Shown here: positions 17,140 to 25,928 of the stretch, in pieces
Layout: each line of letters starts with the position of its first letter
How positions within the stretch are numbered: the first letter of the stretch is position 1
Made by a program: the position numbers and the translations under genes
Assembly: GCA_021850485.1 (NCBI GenBank)
Contig: JAJZLY010000008.1
Location: 209,879-273,878, forward strand
DNA: 64,000 nt
Direction of reading: 5' to 3'
DNA from: Bacillota bacterium
GTDB lineage: Bacteria; Bacillota; Sulfobacillia; JAJZYS01; JAJZLH01
The notes under the pieces: generated by a model
What the model was told of the DNA's origin: nothing
The model's database searches: none
The model's input: only the letters and a program-made list of their open reading frames with translations

Positions 17140-17166
17140 AAAGGAAAAGGCGGCTTACGCCGCCTT
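17140..17166 (-). terminator. Intrinsic terminator upstream of the hypothetical gene
   Basis: An 8-bp perfect stem (AAGGCGGC / GCCGCCTT) with a 4-nt loop, followed on the minus strand by TTTTCCTTT. It may end the two-component operon 280 bp upstream, or regulate the gene at 17073. Confidence 0.7.
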
Positions 17167-17449
17167 GTGGGAGCAAGCCTCGAGACCTCCTGCGCCCCGG
17201 CGCCTTATGGGCGGTGCCGGCATCCGCTGGCTTTGGCCTTCCTCGCCTCCCGCCCGCTAACCCCTTCGCTCCTGCCCAAGAGCGAACCGGGCCGCAGTAT
17301 TTTGCGGGGAAGAGGGGAGCGCGGCCTTCGATCTTAAGGCTCCACCCATTGTCCCACCGCCAAAAGCGGCGGGTTGTGGTCGATGGAACCACGATCATGG
17401 TGGATCAGGCCAAATCCCTTGCCCATCATCCGTTTGGGTGATTTTGGGC
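17140..17449 (-). ncRNA. Candidate structured leader or small RNA
   Basis: The 376-bp spacer holds a chain of hairpins on the minus strand: GTGGT/ACCAC near 17385, CCGCC/GGCGG near 17360, CCGCA/TGCGG near 17300 and TTCGCTC/GAGCGAA near 17275. It ends in an intrinsic terminator 66 nt before the GTG of the next gene. A long structured leader plus a terminator just before a gene is riboswitch or attenuator architecture. I found no T-box, cobalamin, TPP, SAM, c-di-GMP or c-di-AMP signature, and no RNase P or tmRNA core. The short open frame over it has no protein character. Confidence 0.35.
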
Positions 17450-18091
17450 TCACCCGTTCGGGCGATCGCCCAAAAATCCCCGGCGGTGCCCCTCGGTCAC
17501 GGCCTCGGCCCGGTCATGCACGCCCAGCTTGGCAAAGAGGTTTGCGAGGTGGGTCTTAACTGTGTTCTCGGTCAGATAGAGCCCAGCCGCGATCTCCTTG
17601 TTCGAGCGGCCAGACGCCACCAGCTGCAAGATCTCCAGCTCCCGGCCGGAAACCGCGCGCTCACCGCTGTCTGCGCCACTCTCCGCCAGCGACGCCGCCA
17701 GCAGCGGGTGCACCGATACCGAGCCCTGGGCCGCCGCCCGCACGGCACCCATCAGGTCGTCCTGGGAGGCGTCTTTCAGCCACACCCCTTTGGCCCCGGC
17801 CTGCAACACCCGCCGGGCCAGGCCCTCTTCAGCGAAGGTGGTGAGCACCACCACCTTGGCCCCAGGGTCGTGGCGCAAGATCTCGCGGGTGGCGGAGAGC
17901 CCATCTTGCAAGGGAATGCGCAGATCCATCAGCACCACGTCTGGGCGAAGCGTGCGGTAGCACGAGACCGCCTCCTGGCCGTCTCCAGCCTCGCCCGCCA
18001 CCTCCACGTCCGGGCTGCGCCGGAACATGGCGGCCAGCCCCTCGCGCACCACCGGGTGGTCGTCCACGATCAAAAGCCGAATCGGCCTCAT
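17450..18091 (-). CDS. NarL/FixJ-family response regulator
   Basis: 213 residues. The receiver domain (1-120) has the acidic pair DD at 10-11, the phospho-acceptor aspartate at 56 (LMDLRIP), a Thr in LTTFAEE and the lysine in VWLKDAS. The C-terminal LuxR-type helix-turn-helix (about 145-205; LSGRELEILQLVASGRSNKEIAAGLYLTENTVKTHLANLF-type) binds DNA. Its ATG overlaps the kinase stop by 4 nt. A GGGTGA-N8-TCACCC inverted repeat lies at its 3' end (17441-17450 region). Its targets are unknown; the envelope genes around it are candidates. Confidence 0.93.
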   Translation of the reverse strand: MRPIRLLIVDDHPVVREGLAAMFRRSPDVEVAGEAGDGQEAVSCYRTLRPDVVLMDLRIPLQDGLSATREILRHDPGAKVVVLTTFAEEGLARRVLQAGAKGVWLKDASQDDLMGAVRAAAQGSVSVHPLLAASLAESGADSGERAVSGRELEILQLVASGRSNKEIAAGLYLTENTVKTHLANLFAKLGVHDRAEAVTEGHRRGFLGDRPNG

Positions 18092-20307
18092 GCCAACTCC
18101 TCCCGCTTGGGCACCCGGATGGTGAGGGTGACGCCGTCTGCAGACGCCACCTGAAAGTGGCCACCCAGGGCCTCCACCCGCTCGCGCATAAAGGCGATGC
18201 CGTGTCCTTGCTCCGCCCTGGAGGGATCCAGCCCGCGGCCGTTGTCGTGCACCGTCAGCACCAGGTCCTCGCCCTGCTCTTTGAGCGTAACCTGCACCCG
18301 GTCGGCCTGGGCATGCTTTCTGACGTTCTCCAACGCCTCCTGCAGCACCCGCATCAGGGCAAAGGCGCGATCCGGCTGCATGTCGGCCGGCTCCAAGTGC
18401 GAGTCCACGCTCACCGCCCAGATATTGCTCCAGCGGCGCAGCACGTCGGCCAACAGTTGATCAACGGTGGTCCCGGCCATCAGGTCCGGCCGTAAGTTGA
18501 GCACCGAGCGGCGGGCCTCCTCCAAGCCCTGAGTGGCCAGCTCCAAGGCGGCTTCGCGGTGTCTGACCGACTCATCCCCCTGATCCGACTGCACGTTTCG
18601 CAGGTGCAAGATGATGCCCAAAAACGCCTGGGCCAAGGTGTCATGGATCTCCCGGGAAAGCCGGCTTCGCTCCTCCACCACCGCCTGCTGGCGGACTTCC
18701 CCTTGGCGCTCTTCTTCCAGGGCAAAAAGCCGCCGGTTTTCCAAGGCGGCACCCAGCTCAGCTGCTACCGCTGGCAAGATGCCCAGTTCATCCACGCCCT
18801 GCACCGCCACGTACAGGCGGTCGGCGCCGGTGGGTAGGCGGGCATGGGCGAAGCCGGGCGCTGGATGGCCGGTGACAGCGGCCGCCTGGTAGCCGAGTTC
18901 ACCTAAGGCCCGGCTTGCCTCGTTGAACAGGGCGTCTCGGTCCCGGATTGTCATCAGCCGCCTGCCCAGTCCGTTGACGGCAGCCAGGGCCTGGGTCTGG
19001 CGCTCCAGCTTGGTGGTGCGGGCGGCCACCTGTTCTTCTAGGTTGGTGGTCAGGGTTTGCACCCGATCTGCCATCTGGTTGAAGCCGCGGGCCAAAGGCG
19101 CCAGTTCGTCGCGGCGGCGCTCGTCAAAGCGCAGCGACATGTCCTGGCCAAAGGCTCGCACCCGCTCGCCAAAGCGCACCAGCTGGCGAAAGGTGCTGCG
19201 GGTGGCGAGCAACCCCAATGCCAAGAGCATCAGCGTCATCACCACCAAGGAGGTGGCGTAGGACTGAAAGCCCTTCAAGGTGGCGGCCCGGATCGAGTTG
19301 GCGATGCGCTGGGTGTCGCCCTTGACGCTGGCCGCCGGCAGCAGCGAGATGTCGGCCAGGCCGCTGGAGCCGATCGGGGTATAGGCAAGTAGCGTCGGCG
19401 TGGTGCCGAGCGTGGTCTCCAGGCTGCCGCCCACCCCTGCTTTCAAGGCAGTGCGCACCGGGGCCAGAGCGCTCAGCGTGGCCAGTGAGGCTTGGGCGAG
19501 CGGTGTGGTGGCGCCAGAGGTCTGCACCACCTGCCAGCCCGCAGTGTCGACCAACAGGTTAGAGGAGTTAGGGAGCGCCGGCGCCACTCCGACCAGAGCG
19601 CTGATCGGCACGTCCACCACCACCGTGCCATAGAAGGTGCCAGGCACCGCGATCGGCGTGATCAAGGACGCCACTTCTTGGCCGGTGAAGGGGCTGGGGT
19701 GCAGCCCAGTCCACTCCGGCAGGCCGCTCGGATCGTTTTGCGGCAAGGCCCGCCCGTAGTAATCCACGCTGAGCCGGGCATCGCCGATGCCGGCCGGCAC
19801 TCCGGGCTGGGCCGGGTAGGACCACGCCAGGCCGGTCTGGGCCACCACGGTCAGGCGAAAGGGGGTGGAGGCAGTGGGCTGGCTGGTCAAAAAGTCAGCG
19901 ATCGCCTGGTAGCGGTCATACTCGGCCACCGCCTGCGGGTTGATGCCAAGCCCCTGCGGCAGATAGAGCGCCATCTGGTCAGAGCGGATATAGTGCCAGC
20001 CGGCACCGCTAACAGGGGCCGGACCGTAGCGGCCGGTGTTGACCAAAAAGGCAGTGGTGGACAGATACTTGGCTGCTGTGAACGAAAGGCTCCTCGCATC
20101 TTGGATCAGTCCGTTAGCGGCGCTGGCGTCGCCCTCGAGCAGGGCCAAATTGCGAGCCAGGGTCTGGCGCTGAATGGCGGCCAAGGACGCCTGTTCGGCG
20201 GTGGCGGTGGCAGCCCGGTTTGATGCGTCAGCCCAGGCCGCCACCAGCAGGGCTGGCAAGATGGCTGCCAGCACGATCAGCAGGGCGACCCGGGCTCGCA
20301 GTGACAT
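18088..20307 (-). CDS. Membrane sensor histidine kinase (NarL-partner, HisKA_3 type)
   Basis: 739 residues. A first membrane helix (6-26), an extracytoplasmic sensor region of about 320 residues (dCache-like length, no ligand motif recognised), a second helix near 350-370, HAMP (about 370-425), a coiled coil and a GAF-like region (430-530). The HisKA_3 dimerisation domain has phospho-acceptor His555 in SREIHDTLAQ, and HATPase_c has DNGRGLDP and GHGIAFMRERV. It senses an external signal and phosphorylates the downstream regulator. Its ATG lies one base beyond the epimerase stop, so the three genes form one operon. Confidence 0.92.
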   Translation of the reverse strand: MSLRARVALLIVLAAILPALLVAAWADASNRAATATAEQASLAAIQRQTLARNLALLEGDASAANGLIQDARSLSFTAAKYLSTTAFLVNTGRYGPAPVSGAGWHYIRSDQMALYLPQGLGINPQAVAEYDRYQAIADFLTSQPTASTPFRLTVVAQTGLAWSYPAQPGVPAGIGDARLSVDYYGRALPQNDPSGLPEWTGLHPSPFTGQEVASLITPIAVPGTFYGTVVVDVPISALVGVAPALPNSSNLLVDTAGWQVVQTSGATTPLAQASLATLSALAPVRTALKAGVGGSLETTLGTTPTLLAYTPIGSSGLADISLLPAASVKGDTQRIANSIRAATLKGFQSYATSLVVMTLMLLALGLLATRSTFRQLVRFGERVRAFGQDMSLRFDERRRDELAPLARGFNQMADRVQTLTTNLEEQVAARTTKLERQTQALAAVNGLGRRLMTIRDRDALFNEASRALGELGYQAAAVTGHPAPGFAHARLPTGADRLYVAVQGVDELGILPAVAAELGAALENRRLFALEEERQGEVRQQAVVEERSRLSREIHDTLAQAFLGIILHLRNVQSDQGDESVRHREAALELATQGLEEARRSVLNLRPDLMAGTTVDQLLADVLRRWSNIWAVSVDSHLEPADMQPDRAFALMRVLQEALENVRKHAQADRVQVTLKEQGEDLVLTVHDNGRGLDPSRAEQGHGIAFMRERVEALGGHFQVASADGVTLTIRVPKREELA

Positions 20308-20308
20308 T

Positions 20309-21232
20309 CTAGGCGTGAGCCAGGGCCCGGTAGGTGATGGCGAGCCCTTCTTTGAGGCTGACCTGCGGCGCGTAGCCGAGGAGTTTCTTGGCCCGGGAGA
20401 TGTCGGCCTGCGAGTGCAAGATGTCTCCCACTCGTGCCGGGCCGTGCAGCGGCTTGAGATCGACGCCGGCGGCAGCCGCCAATTCCTTGGCCAGAGTCAA
20501 CACGGAAATGGCGTGGCCGACCGCCAAGTTCACCGGCTGGCCGTTCATCACCGCCGCATCCGCCCCGGCCGCCCGGAGCAACCCGTCGACCAGATCCGCC
20601 ACGTAGGTAAAATCGCGGGTTGCCTCGCCCGTACCCTCGATCTGGACCGGCAGGCCTGCCTTCAATCTGGCCACAAAGCGGGGGATGACTGAGCCGTAGA
20701 CTGCATCCAGAGGCTGACGCGGGCCATAGACGTTAAACGGCCGGATGGCCAGTCCAGTCATGCCAAACAGACGATGGTAGGCCTGCAGGTACATCTCACC
20801 GGCCAGCTTGTCGATGCCGTAAAAGCTCTCTGGCTTGGCACAGGCGTCTTCTTGTTGGACACCAGCGCTGTTGCCGTAGACGGCCGCTGACGAGACCACG
20901 ATCACTCTGGCCACGCCAGCCGCCCGACAGGCCTCCAAAACGCTGAGCACACCCTGGCCGTTCGCCCGGTGCACGGTCAGCGGCTGAGCGATGGAGCGCG
21001 GCACAGACGCCACCGCCGCCAGGTGAAAGACCAGGTCTGCGCCCGCAAAGACAGGCCCGATCACGTCTAAATCGGCCACCTCAGCCTCGATCAGCGCCAC
21101 ACCCGCCGGCACGTTTTCTCGCCTGCCGGTGGAGAGATCATCCACCACGGTGACCAGATCGCCTCTGGCTAAGAGCCGATCGACCAGGTGGGAGCCGATG
21201 AAGCCTGCGCCACCGGTCACAACGACGCGCAT
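20309..21232 (-). CDS. NAD-dependent sugar epimerase/dehydratase (GalE-like SDR)
   Basis: 307 residues of the extended SDR family. It has the NAD-binding VTGGAGFIGSHL, the diagnostic VFHLAAVASVP, the catalytic SSAAVYG serine/threonine region and YGIDK (Y-x3-K). The PFNVYGPRQ and DFTYVADLV segments are typical of UDP-glucose/UDP-GlcNAc 4-epimerases. GAGGGG lies about 5 nt before the ATG. It heads the operon with the kinase and regulator, an unusual pairing that suggests the two-component system is linked to glycan supply. Confidence 0.88.
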   Translation of the reverse strand: MRVVVTGGAGFIGSHLVDRLLARGDLVTVVDDLSTGRRENVPAGVALIEAEVADLDVIGPVFAGADLVFHLAAVASVPRSIAQPLTVHRANGQGVLSVLEACRAAGVARVIVVSSAAVYGNSAGVQQEDACAKPESFYGIDKLAGEMYLQAYHRLFGMTGLAIRPFNVYGPRQPLDAVYGSVIPRFVARLKAGLPVQIEGTGEATRDFTYVADLVDGLLRAAGADAAVMNGQPVNLAVGHAISVLTLAKELAAAAGVDLKPLHGPARVGDILHSQADISRAKKLLGYAPQVSLKEGLAITYRALAHA

Positions 21233-21304
21233 CTAACCCCTCTTTTCCGAACTCTCAATCGTCTCTCAGGCCAAAACCCCGCACGCTGGCAGGAGGGTGG
21301 GTCT

Positions 21305-21424
21305 GTGGCGCCAAACACCATGGGGCTCGGGTGGCTTTCGATTCACGGTGCGGCGTTCCCTTTGGCGCAAGCCGGGGCGCCGTTTGCATTGTTTTGGCCG
21401 ACGCCAGAGGAGGCGACCGCGTGA
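21305..21424 (+). CDS. Possible 39-residue leader peptide upstream of acyltransferase
   Basis: A short frame begins at GTG 21305, with GGAGGG spaced 7 nt upstream, and ends in a TGA that overlaps the next gene's GTG (GTGA). The predicted peptide is hydrophobic with a conserved-looking GWLSIHGAAFPLAQAG centre. Ribosome-binding site and overlap favour translation and coupling, but there is no homology I can name, so it may be chance. Confidence 0.3.
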   Translation: MAPNTMGLGWLSIHGAAFPLAQAGAPFALFWPTPEEATA

Positions 21425-22581
21425 CCAGGCCCCGCTCCTACCTCTTGGAGGTGGACCTGATCCGGGCGATCACCATCGCCGGCGTGGTGGCGGTGCACGC
21501 CGTGGGCCTGATCGCTCTCTACCACTCGCCATCTGCTTTCGCCTTGTTCTTATCGGACGGCGTGTTGAACCTGCTGCACTACACCCGCGAGACCTTCATG
21601 TTCCTGACCGGTCTGGTGCTGGCCTTTCGCTACGGCGGCGGCCAGAAGATGGCGGTGGGAAGCTTCTGGCGGCGGCGGTTTGGACCGACGCTGATCCCCT
21701 ACCTATTGTGGACTGCCCTCTACGTCATCGCCATCGACCTGCCGCTTGGGGAGAGCGCCTGGGCCATGCTGTTGCACACGGCCCATGACGCCTTGATCGG
21801 CACCGGATCCTATCAGCTCTACTACATGCTGGTCACCTTTCAGTTCTATCTGCTCTTCCCGGTTGTGCTGTGGCTGTTTCGCTCCTTTCCCAAGGGCCAT
21901 CACTGGATCGTGGCGGGAGCCGCCCTCTTTGAGCTGGCTTGGCTGAGTGTGCTCGGCGACCCCCTGCTCTTATTTGCGAGCGCCCCGCCCGTGCTGGGCG
22001 CCTTCGTGCAAAGCCGCTTCGTGATCACCTATCTGCTCTACTTCACGCTGGGCACCTACGTCGGGTTGCACGTGGAAGAGGTGCTGGCCTGGCTGCGCCG
22101 CTTCGGCAGATGGGTGCTTTGGGCATCGGTCCTGACCACCTTGGGTTTTGCCCTGCACTACGTGTTGGCCGTAAAGGTCTCGCATTTCGCGCCGTCAGCT
22201 GCAGCCGCGGTGCTGCAGCCTTTGATGGTGCCCTATAGCCTGGGCATCGTCGCCATCTTGTACCTGATCGGGCTGCGCCTGATCGACCGACCCGGCATTA
22301 AGGTGCGCCCCTTTTTGGTGCGGGCTGTGCACAACTTTGCTGACGCCTCTTTTGGTGTCTACCTCTGTCACGCCTTCATCTTGGACTATCTGCTCAGGGC
22401 GGTCGTGCCGACGCTGACTTGGCCGATCGGGCTGACCATGGTCATGGTCTGGGCCGTGACCGTCGCTGGCTCCTATCTGGTCAGCCGGGCCCTGATGGCC
22501 ATTCCCTGGCTGGGCTGGACCGTCGGCAAGCCGCCCGGCCGGCGCTATCCTCTGCCTGCCGCATCGACCCCTGCCTCGTGA
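21421..22581 (+). CDS. Acyltransferase family 3 membrane protein
   Basis: 386 residues with about ten membrane helices. The N-terminal EVDLIRAITIAGVVAVHAVGL carries the conserved R-x10-H of the acyltransferase-3 family (PF01757), followed by RETFMFLTGLVLAFRY and SFWRRRFGPTLIPYLLW. Members O-acetylate or O-succinylate polysaccharides and lipids at the membrane. GTG at 21421 is chosen because GGAGG lies 9 nt upstream; the frame is open for 30 codons before it. It probably decorates one of the envelope glycans encoded around it. Confidence 0.88.
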   Translation: MTRPRSYLLEVDLIRAITIAGVVAVHAVGLIALYHSPSAFALFLSDGVLNLLHYTRETFMFLTGLVLAFRYGGGQKMAVGSFWRRRFGPTLIPYLLWTALYVIAIDLPLGESAWAMLLHTAHDALIGTGSYQLYYMLVTFQFYLLFPVVLWLFRSFPKGHHWIVAGAALFELAWLSVLGDPLLLFASAPPVLGAFVQSRFVITYLLYFTLGTYVGLHVEEVLAWLRRFGRWVLWASVLTTLGFALHYVLAVKVSHFAPSAAAAVLQPLMVPYSLGIVAILYLIGLRLIDRPGIKVRPFLVRAVHNFADASFGVYLCHAFILDYLLRAVVPTLTWPIGLTMVMVWAVTVAGSYLVSRALMAIPWLGWTVGKPPGRRYPLPAASTPAS

Positions 22582-22690
22582 CTCTCAGCCAGTTCTCACC
22601 ACTTTCTTGCCCATCTATGCGTCATCCTTGCTATGGTCTGACTAGTAGCGATCGAGCCCAGGCTGATCGGCCCCCAGGAGGTGCGCGCTG

Positions 22691-24181
22691 ATGGTCCGGC
22701 CCAGTGTGTTCGGGCTCTTGGTCGGCCAGCACGGCCTGCGCCCCGACCAGGCGTTTTTGATCCGGGAGGAAGACGCCCTCACCCTCACCTACCGAGAAGT
22801 CCGGGCCCGGGTGGAGGCGCTATCTGCCATCTTCGCCGAACACGACCTTTCGGCCGGCGATCGTCTGATCGTGATCTTGCCAAACCGTCTGCTTTTCCCG
22901 CTGGTCTACCTGGCCGCCCTGGCCCAGGGGTTGGTGGTGGTGCCGGTCGGACCGGAGGTGTCCGGCCGCGAGCTATCGCGCCTGATCGACTTGGCGCTGC
23001 CGCAGGCGATTTTGATCGACGCCAGCTTGAAGCACACGCTGCGGCCCTCTCTCAGCCATGACCGCCAACTGGCCACCATCTCGCCGCTGGACAGCGAAGA
23101 GGCCTTGTTGTTTCGGGTCGGAGAGCATCAGGGAGCCTTTTCGGGAGCAGCTGAAGTGCTGTTCACCTCTGGCACCACCGGTGCCCCCAAGGCGGTGGCA
23201 CTGACCGAGCAACAGCTCTTGTTCACTGCCCGCCAGGTGGTGCAAGCGCACAGCCTGACCTCGGAAGATGTCTGCTACCTGCCACTTCCCCTTTACCACA
23301 TCAACGCTCAGGTGGTGGGAGTATTGGCCACCTTGGCCTCTGGCGGCCAACTGGTGATTGCCAGCGGCTTTAGCGCCAGCGGTTTTTGGCCCGCGATCGG
23401 CCGTTTTGCCGTGACCTGGGTGAACGCCGTGCCGCCGATCTTGGCCATCTTGGCCAAAGGGCCGCAACCAGCGGCGGCTCCGGCCTGCTTGCGCTTCGTG
23501 CGCTCGGCTTCTGCCCCCCTGCCAGTGTCGGTGCTACGGGCCTTTGAGGAGGCCTTTTCAGTGCCGGTGATCGAGACCTACGGATTGACCGAGGCGGCCA
23601 GTCAGGTGGCGGCCAACCCGCTCTTAGACGGCGCCAGGAAGCCGGGGTCGGTCGGGATCGGCCGCGGCGTGATGATCCGGATCTTGGGCGAGCGGGGCGA
23701 GGCCTTGCCTACCGGCGCGGTGGGCGAGGTGGCGGTCAGCGGTCCGGGTGTGATTCACGGCTACGCCCACGGCGAAAACCGCAGTTTTTTGGGGGATTGG
23801 TTTTTGACCGGGGACCTCGGCCGTCTGGACGAAGACGGCTATCTCTTTTTGACCGGCAGAAAGTCCGAGCTGATCAACCGGGGCGGGCAAAAAGTGTCCC
23901 CCCGCGAGGTGGAAGAGGTGCTACTCGACCACCCGTTGGTCCAAGACGTGGCGGTGGCGGGGACGCCGGATCCGATCTTGGGCGAGCAGGTGACGGCCTG
24001 GCTGGTCTTGGTCAGCGGAACGGATCCGGCAGAGGCCGCGGTGGCGCTACGTGATCACGCCGAGCGGCACCTGTCGCCGTTTAAGCGACCGGAGAGCTAT
24101 CGGTTCGTTCAGGCACTGCCCAAGGGGTCAACCGGCAAGGTGCAACGCCACCTGCTTTCTGCAGAACAAGGACCGGACTAG
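22691..24181 (+). CDS. AMP-dependent synthetase/ligase (acyl-CoA synthetase-like)
   Basis: 496 residues of the ANL superfamily. The P-loop-like FTSGTTGAPKAVALT (about 160), YGLTEAASQ (about 300), the TGDLGRLDEDGYLFLTGRKSELINRGGQKVSP hinge and the C-terminal catalytic lysine in PKGSTGKVQR are all present. It activates a carboxylate as acyl-adenylate and usually transfers it to CoA; chain length is not evident. AGGAGG is 9 nt before the ATG. It follows the acyltransferase by 109 bp on the same strand, so it might supply acyl groups, but that link is weak. Confidence 0.9.
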   Translation: MVRPSVFGLLVGQHGLRPDQAFLIREEDALTLTYREVRARVEALSAIFAEHDLSAGDRLIVILPNRLLFPLVYLAALAQGLVVVPVGPEVSGRELSRLIDLALPQAILIDASLKHTLRPSLSHDRQLATISPLDSEEALLFRVGEHQGAFSGAAEVLFTSGTTGAPKAVALTEQQLLFTARQVVQAHSLTSEDVCYLPLPLYHINAQVVGVLATLASGGQLVIASGFSASGFWPAIGRFAVTWVNAVPPILAILAKGPQPAAAPACLRFVRSASAPLPVSVLRAFEEAFSVPVIETYGLTEAASQVAANPLLDGARKPGSVGIGRGVMIRILGERGEALPTGAVGEVAVSGPGVIHGYAHGENRSFLGDWFLTGDLGRLDEDGYLFLTGRKSELINRGGQKVSPREVEEVLLDHPLVQDVAVAGTPDPILGEQVTAWLVLVSGTDPAEAAVALRDHAERHLSPFKRPESYRFVQALPKGSTGKVQRHLLSAEQGPD

Positions 24182-24492
24182 CGCAATGGCCGCTACGGCG
24201 CAGGCGAGGGACGAGTCTACATCTGAAGGTGCCTTGGTCGAGTTGGTTGCTCCTTGTGCATTCGTGCCCCCATCTCCATGAAAACCGCGTCCGGAATCTC
24301 CTCCTTCTGAGCTTGGCGGAAACACTCCGGGGGGCATCCATCAGGGAATGTCTTGTTTGTGATCTTGCTGTTGACAAATATGGTATTCTCTTAGTGCAGG
24401 CCTTTGCGAGAGCCTGGAACGTCACCTTCACCGGTGGCAGCGTGCTTAAGCACGTGGGCTCGTTCCACTCGGGGCCTGTTTTCGCGCGTTTT
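24182..24492. other. Convergent spacer, start of accessory island
   Basis: 311 bp between the ligase gene and the convergent DUF3800 gene. It contains a perfect palindrome GTGCTTAAGCAC near 24443 and a TTGACA at 24373 without a matching -10. I see no gene. Confidence 0.4.
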
Positions 24493-25248
24493 TTACAGAC
24501 TCTTGATCCACGCATACTCTGCAGAGTGGACCACGTCGTGAGGGAAGACCTTGAAACCGTAGCCAGCTACTTTCCCGTTGCCCCGAGATCGATAGAACTT
24601 CATGTGCAGCGTATCGACGTATGAGCGTTCGGCAAACCCATACCGGTGCGGCTCCAACGCCGCGAAGGCCGCACCTGCACAGGCGTCAGCCACCTGGAGC
24701 ATTTTCCGTTGGTTCCGCGGAACTGTTCGAAAGTGGCGGAAGACGTCACGAAGCTGGTTGTCAGCCGTCGCCTGAACTTCCCGGATATATGCCTCTAGCT
24801 GCTGATACGAGATGGTGGCGCGATTCTCGAATACCAAGTCTACCTCGCCACCGGCATCATCCACGCACCATGAGACCCGCTCCAGCAAATAACGGGTGGT
24901 GTAGTGATAGAGAGCGGGCGGGCTCTGCAGGTAGGGCTTGTGTAGGGACGGTTTGTGGACAGCCACGCAGAAGATGGTCAGCGGTTCTCTGGCAATTTCA
25001 TCCATGATCACGCGACGCTGTTCGTGTCTTCGCCTATCTTTCCAGTGTAACGGTCGGCTGGGCTTCAGATCCAGCCTCGAGTTAATCCGGTCAACCGCCC
25101 CAGATATCTCCAGGTCATGCATCGACTCAACGAGCACGGCAGCCATCACAAACCAGCGGCTTGAATGTCCTCGGTCTCCCCAGACGAATCCCTCGTCGCC
25201 GGATTCGTCGATGTAGCACCGAAACTGGAGGCGATCCCTGACTTTCAT
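24493..25248 (-). CDS. DUF3800 domain protein
   Basis: 251 residues. The N-terminal FRCYIDESGDEGF motif, the LHWKDRRRHEQRR segment and the VDLVFENRATISYQQL region are the hallmarks of DUF3800, an RNase H-like family of unknown function common in mobile and defence islands. The acidic residues in YIDESGDE resemble an RNase H metal site. ATG at 25248 is preferred; a GTG five codons upstream is possible. It stands next to several toxin-antitoxin pairs, which fits an accessory island. Confidence 0.82.
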   Translation of the reverse strand: MKVRDRLQFRCYIDESGDEGFVWGDRGHSSRWFVMAAVLVESMHDLEISGAVDRINSRLDLKPSRPLHWKDRRRHEQRRVIMDEIAREPLTIFCVAVHKPSLHKPYLQSPPALYHYTTRYLLERVSWCVDDAGGEVDLVFENRATISYQQLEAYIREVQATADNQLRDVFRHFRTVPRNQRKMLQVADACAGAAFAALEPHRYGFAERSYVDTLHMKFYRSRGNGKVAGYGFKVFPHDVVHSAEYAWIKSL

Positions 25249-25433
25249 ACCCGAGACCTTCACTGTCTATTCTTCCCGTTCCTTCCTTTATTACCCTCCT
25301 CGCAGCGCCTTTTTTAAAGCTCATCGCTGCCGACGGCAGGACAGGCCCGCCGCCCTACTGTTCTTCGCTCATGGGGTGCCCGACCACTGGCTCGCTTCCT
25401 TGACATCATCGAGCCATCGGCCACGACCCTGCC

Positions 25434-25703
25434 TTACCGGTAGACGTCGTCCCGATGGCCAATCTCTACTACCAGGGCGCGGCGCACACCGTCTTGCAGA
25501 TCGCAGATCAGGCGATAGTCACCCACTCGATACCGCCAAAAGGCATCGCGCATCGGTCCGGTCAATGCCCGGCCGGTGTTGCGCGGATCCTCTTGGACCG
25601 CGACTCGCTCATCCATGAAGTCGAGGATGCGGTGCGCTGTCTGCGGGTCAAGCTTGTGCAATGTTCGCCTAGCGGACTCGGTGTACTCAATCCTCCATGC
25701 CAA
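25434..25703 (-). CDS. RelE/ParE-family toxin
   Basis: 89 residues with the small RelE fold. AWRIEYTESARRTLHKLDPQTAHRILDF at the N-terminus and the C-terminal DAFWRYRVGDYRLICDLQDG..VVEIGHRDDVYR contain the basic and tyrosine residues used for ribosome-dependent mRNA cleavage. The gene overlaps the antitoxin by 17 nt and is expected to be co-transcribed and co-translated. All expected toxin motifs are intact. Confidence 0.92.
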   Translation of the reverse strand: MAWRIEYTESARRTLHKLDPQTAHRILDFMDERVAVQEDPRNTGRALTGPMRDAFWRYRVGDYRLICDLQDGVRRALVVEIGHRDDVYR

Positions 25704-25914
25704 GGTCTTTCCTCACCTGCTCAGCGGAATAGACCTTCTCCTCACTCTTGCGCACTCGTTCCTTGGTGCTGGCGGCCAGATAGTAATCCTCCAGATCATC
25801 CAGGCCGTGCGTAACCAGTTCTCGTAGGTAATACGCCTTGGTGCGCCCGGTCAGTGCCGCCAGGTGGTCCAGGCGCTGTTCAGTCACGGGGTCGAGTCGA
25901 ACGGACGTCGGCAT
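25687..25914 (-). CDS. RelB-like ribbon-helix-helix antitoxin
   Basis: 75 residues. The N-terminus (PTSVRLDPVTEQRLDHLAALTGRTKAYYLRELV) is a ribbon-helix-helix DNA-binding domain, and the charged C-terminus (STKERVRKSEEKVYSAEQVRKDLGMED) would wrap the toxin. GGAGG lies 6 nt before the ATG. A 5-bp inverted repeat just upstream is a likely autoregulatory operator. It overlaps the RelE-type toxin gene. Confidence 0.9.
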   Translation of the reverse strand: MPTSVRLDPVTEQRLDHLAALTGRTKAYYLRELVTHGLDDLEDYYLAASTKERVRKSEEKVYSAEQVRKDLGMED

Positions 25915-25928
25915 GTCGTCGCCTCCTT

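Noticed and set aside
17135-17398. 87-codon minus-strand frame over the candidate leader RNA
   Set aside because: It reads through the terminator hairpin and has no protein-like pattern; hairpins explain the sequence better.
17330-17449. T-box or other known riboswitch upstream of the hypothetical gene
   Set aside because: GGGTGGAGCC is only a partial T-box match and lies far from the terminator; no other class signature was found.
24370-24400. TTGACA promoter on the plus strand in the 24.4-kb spacer
   Set aside because: No -10 element at 16-18 bp and no plus-strand gene downstream.
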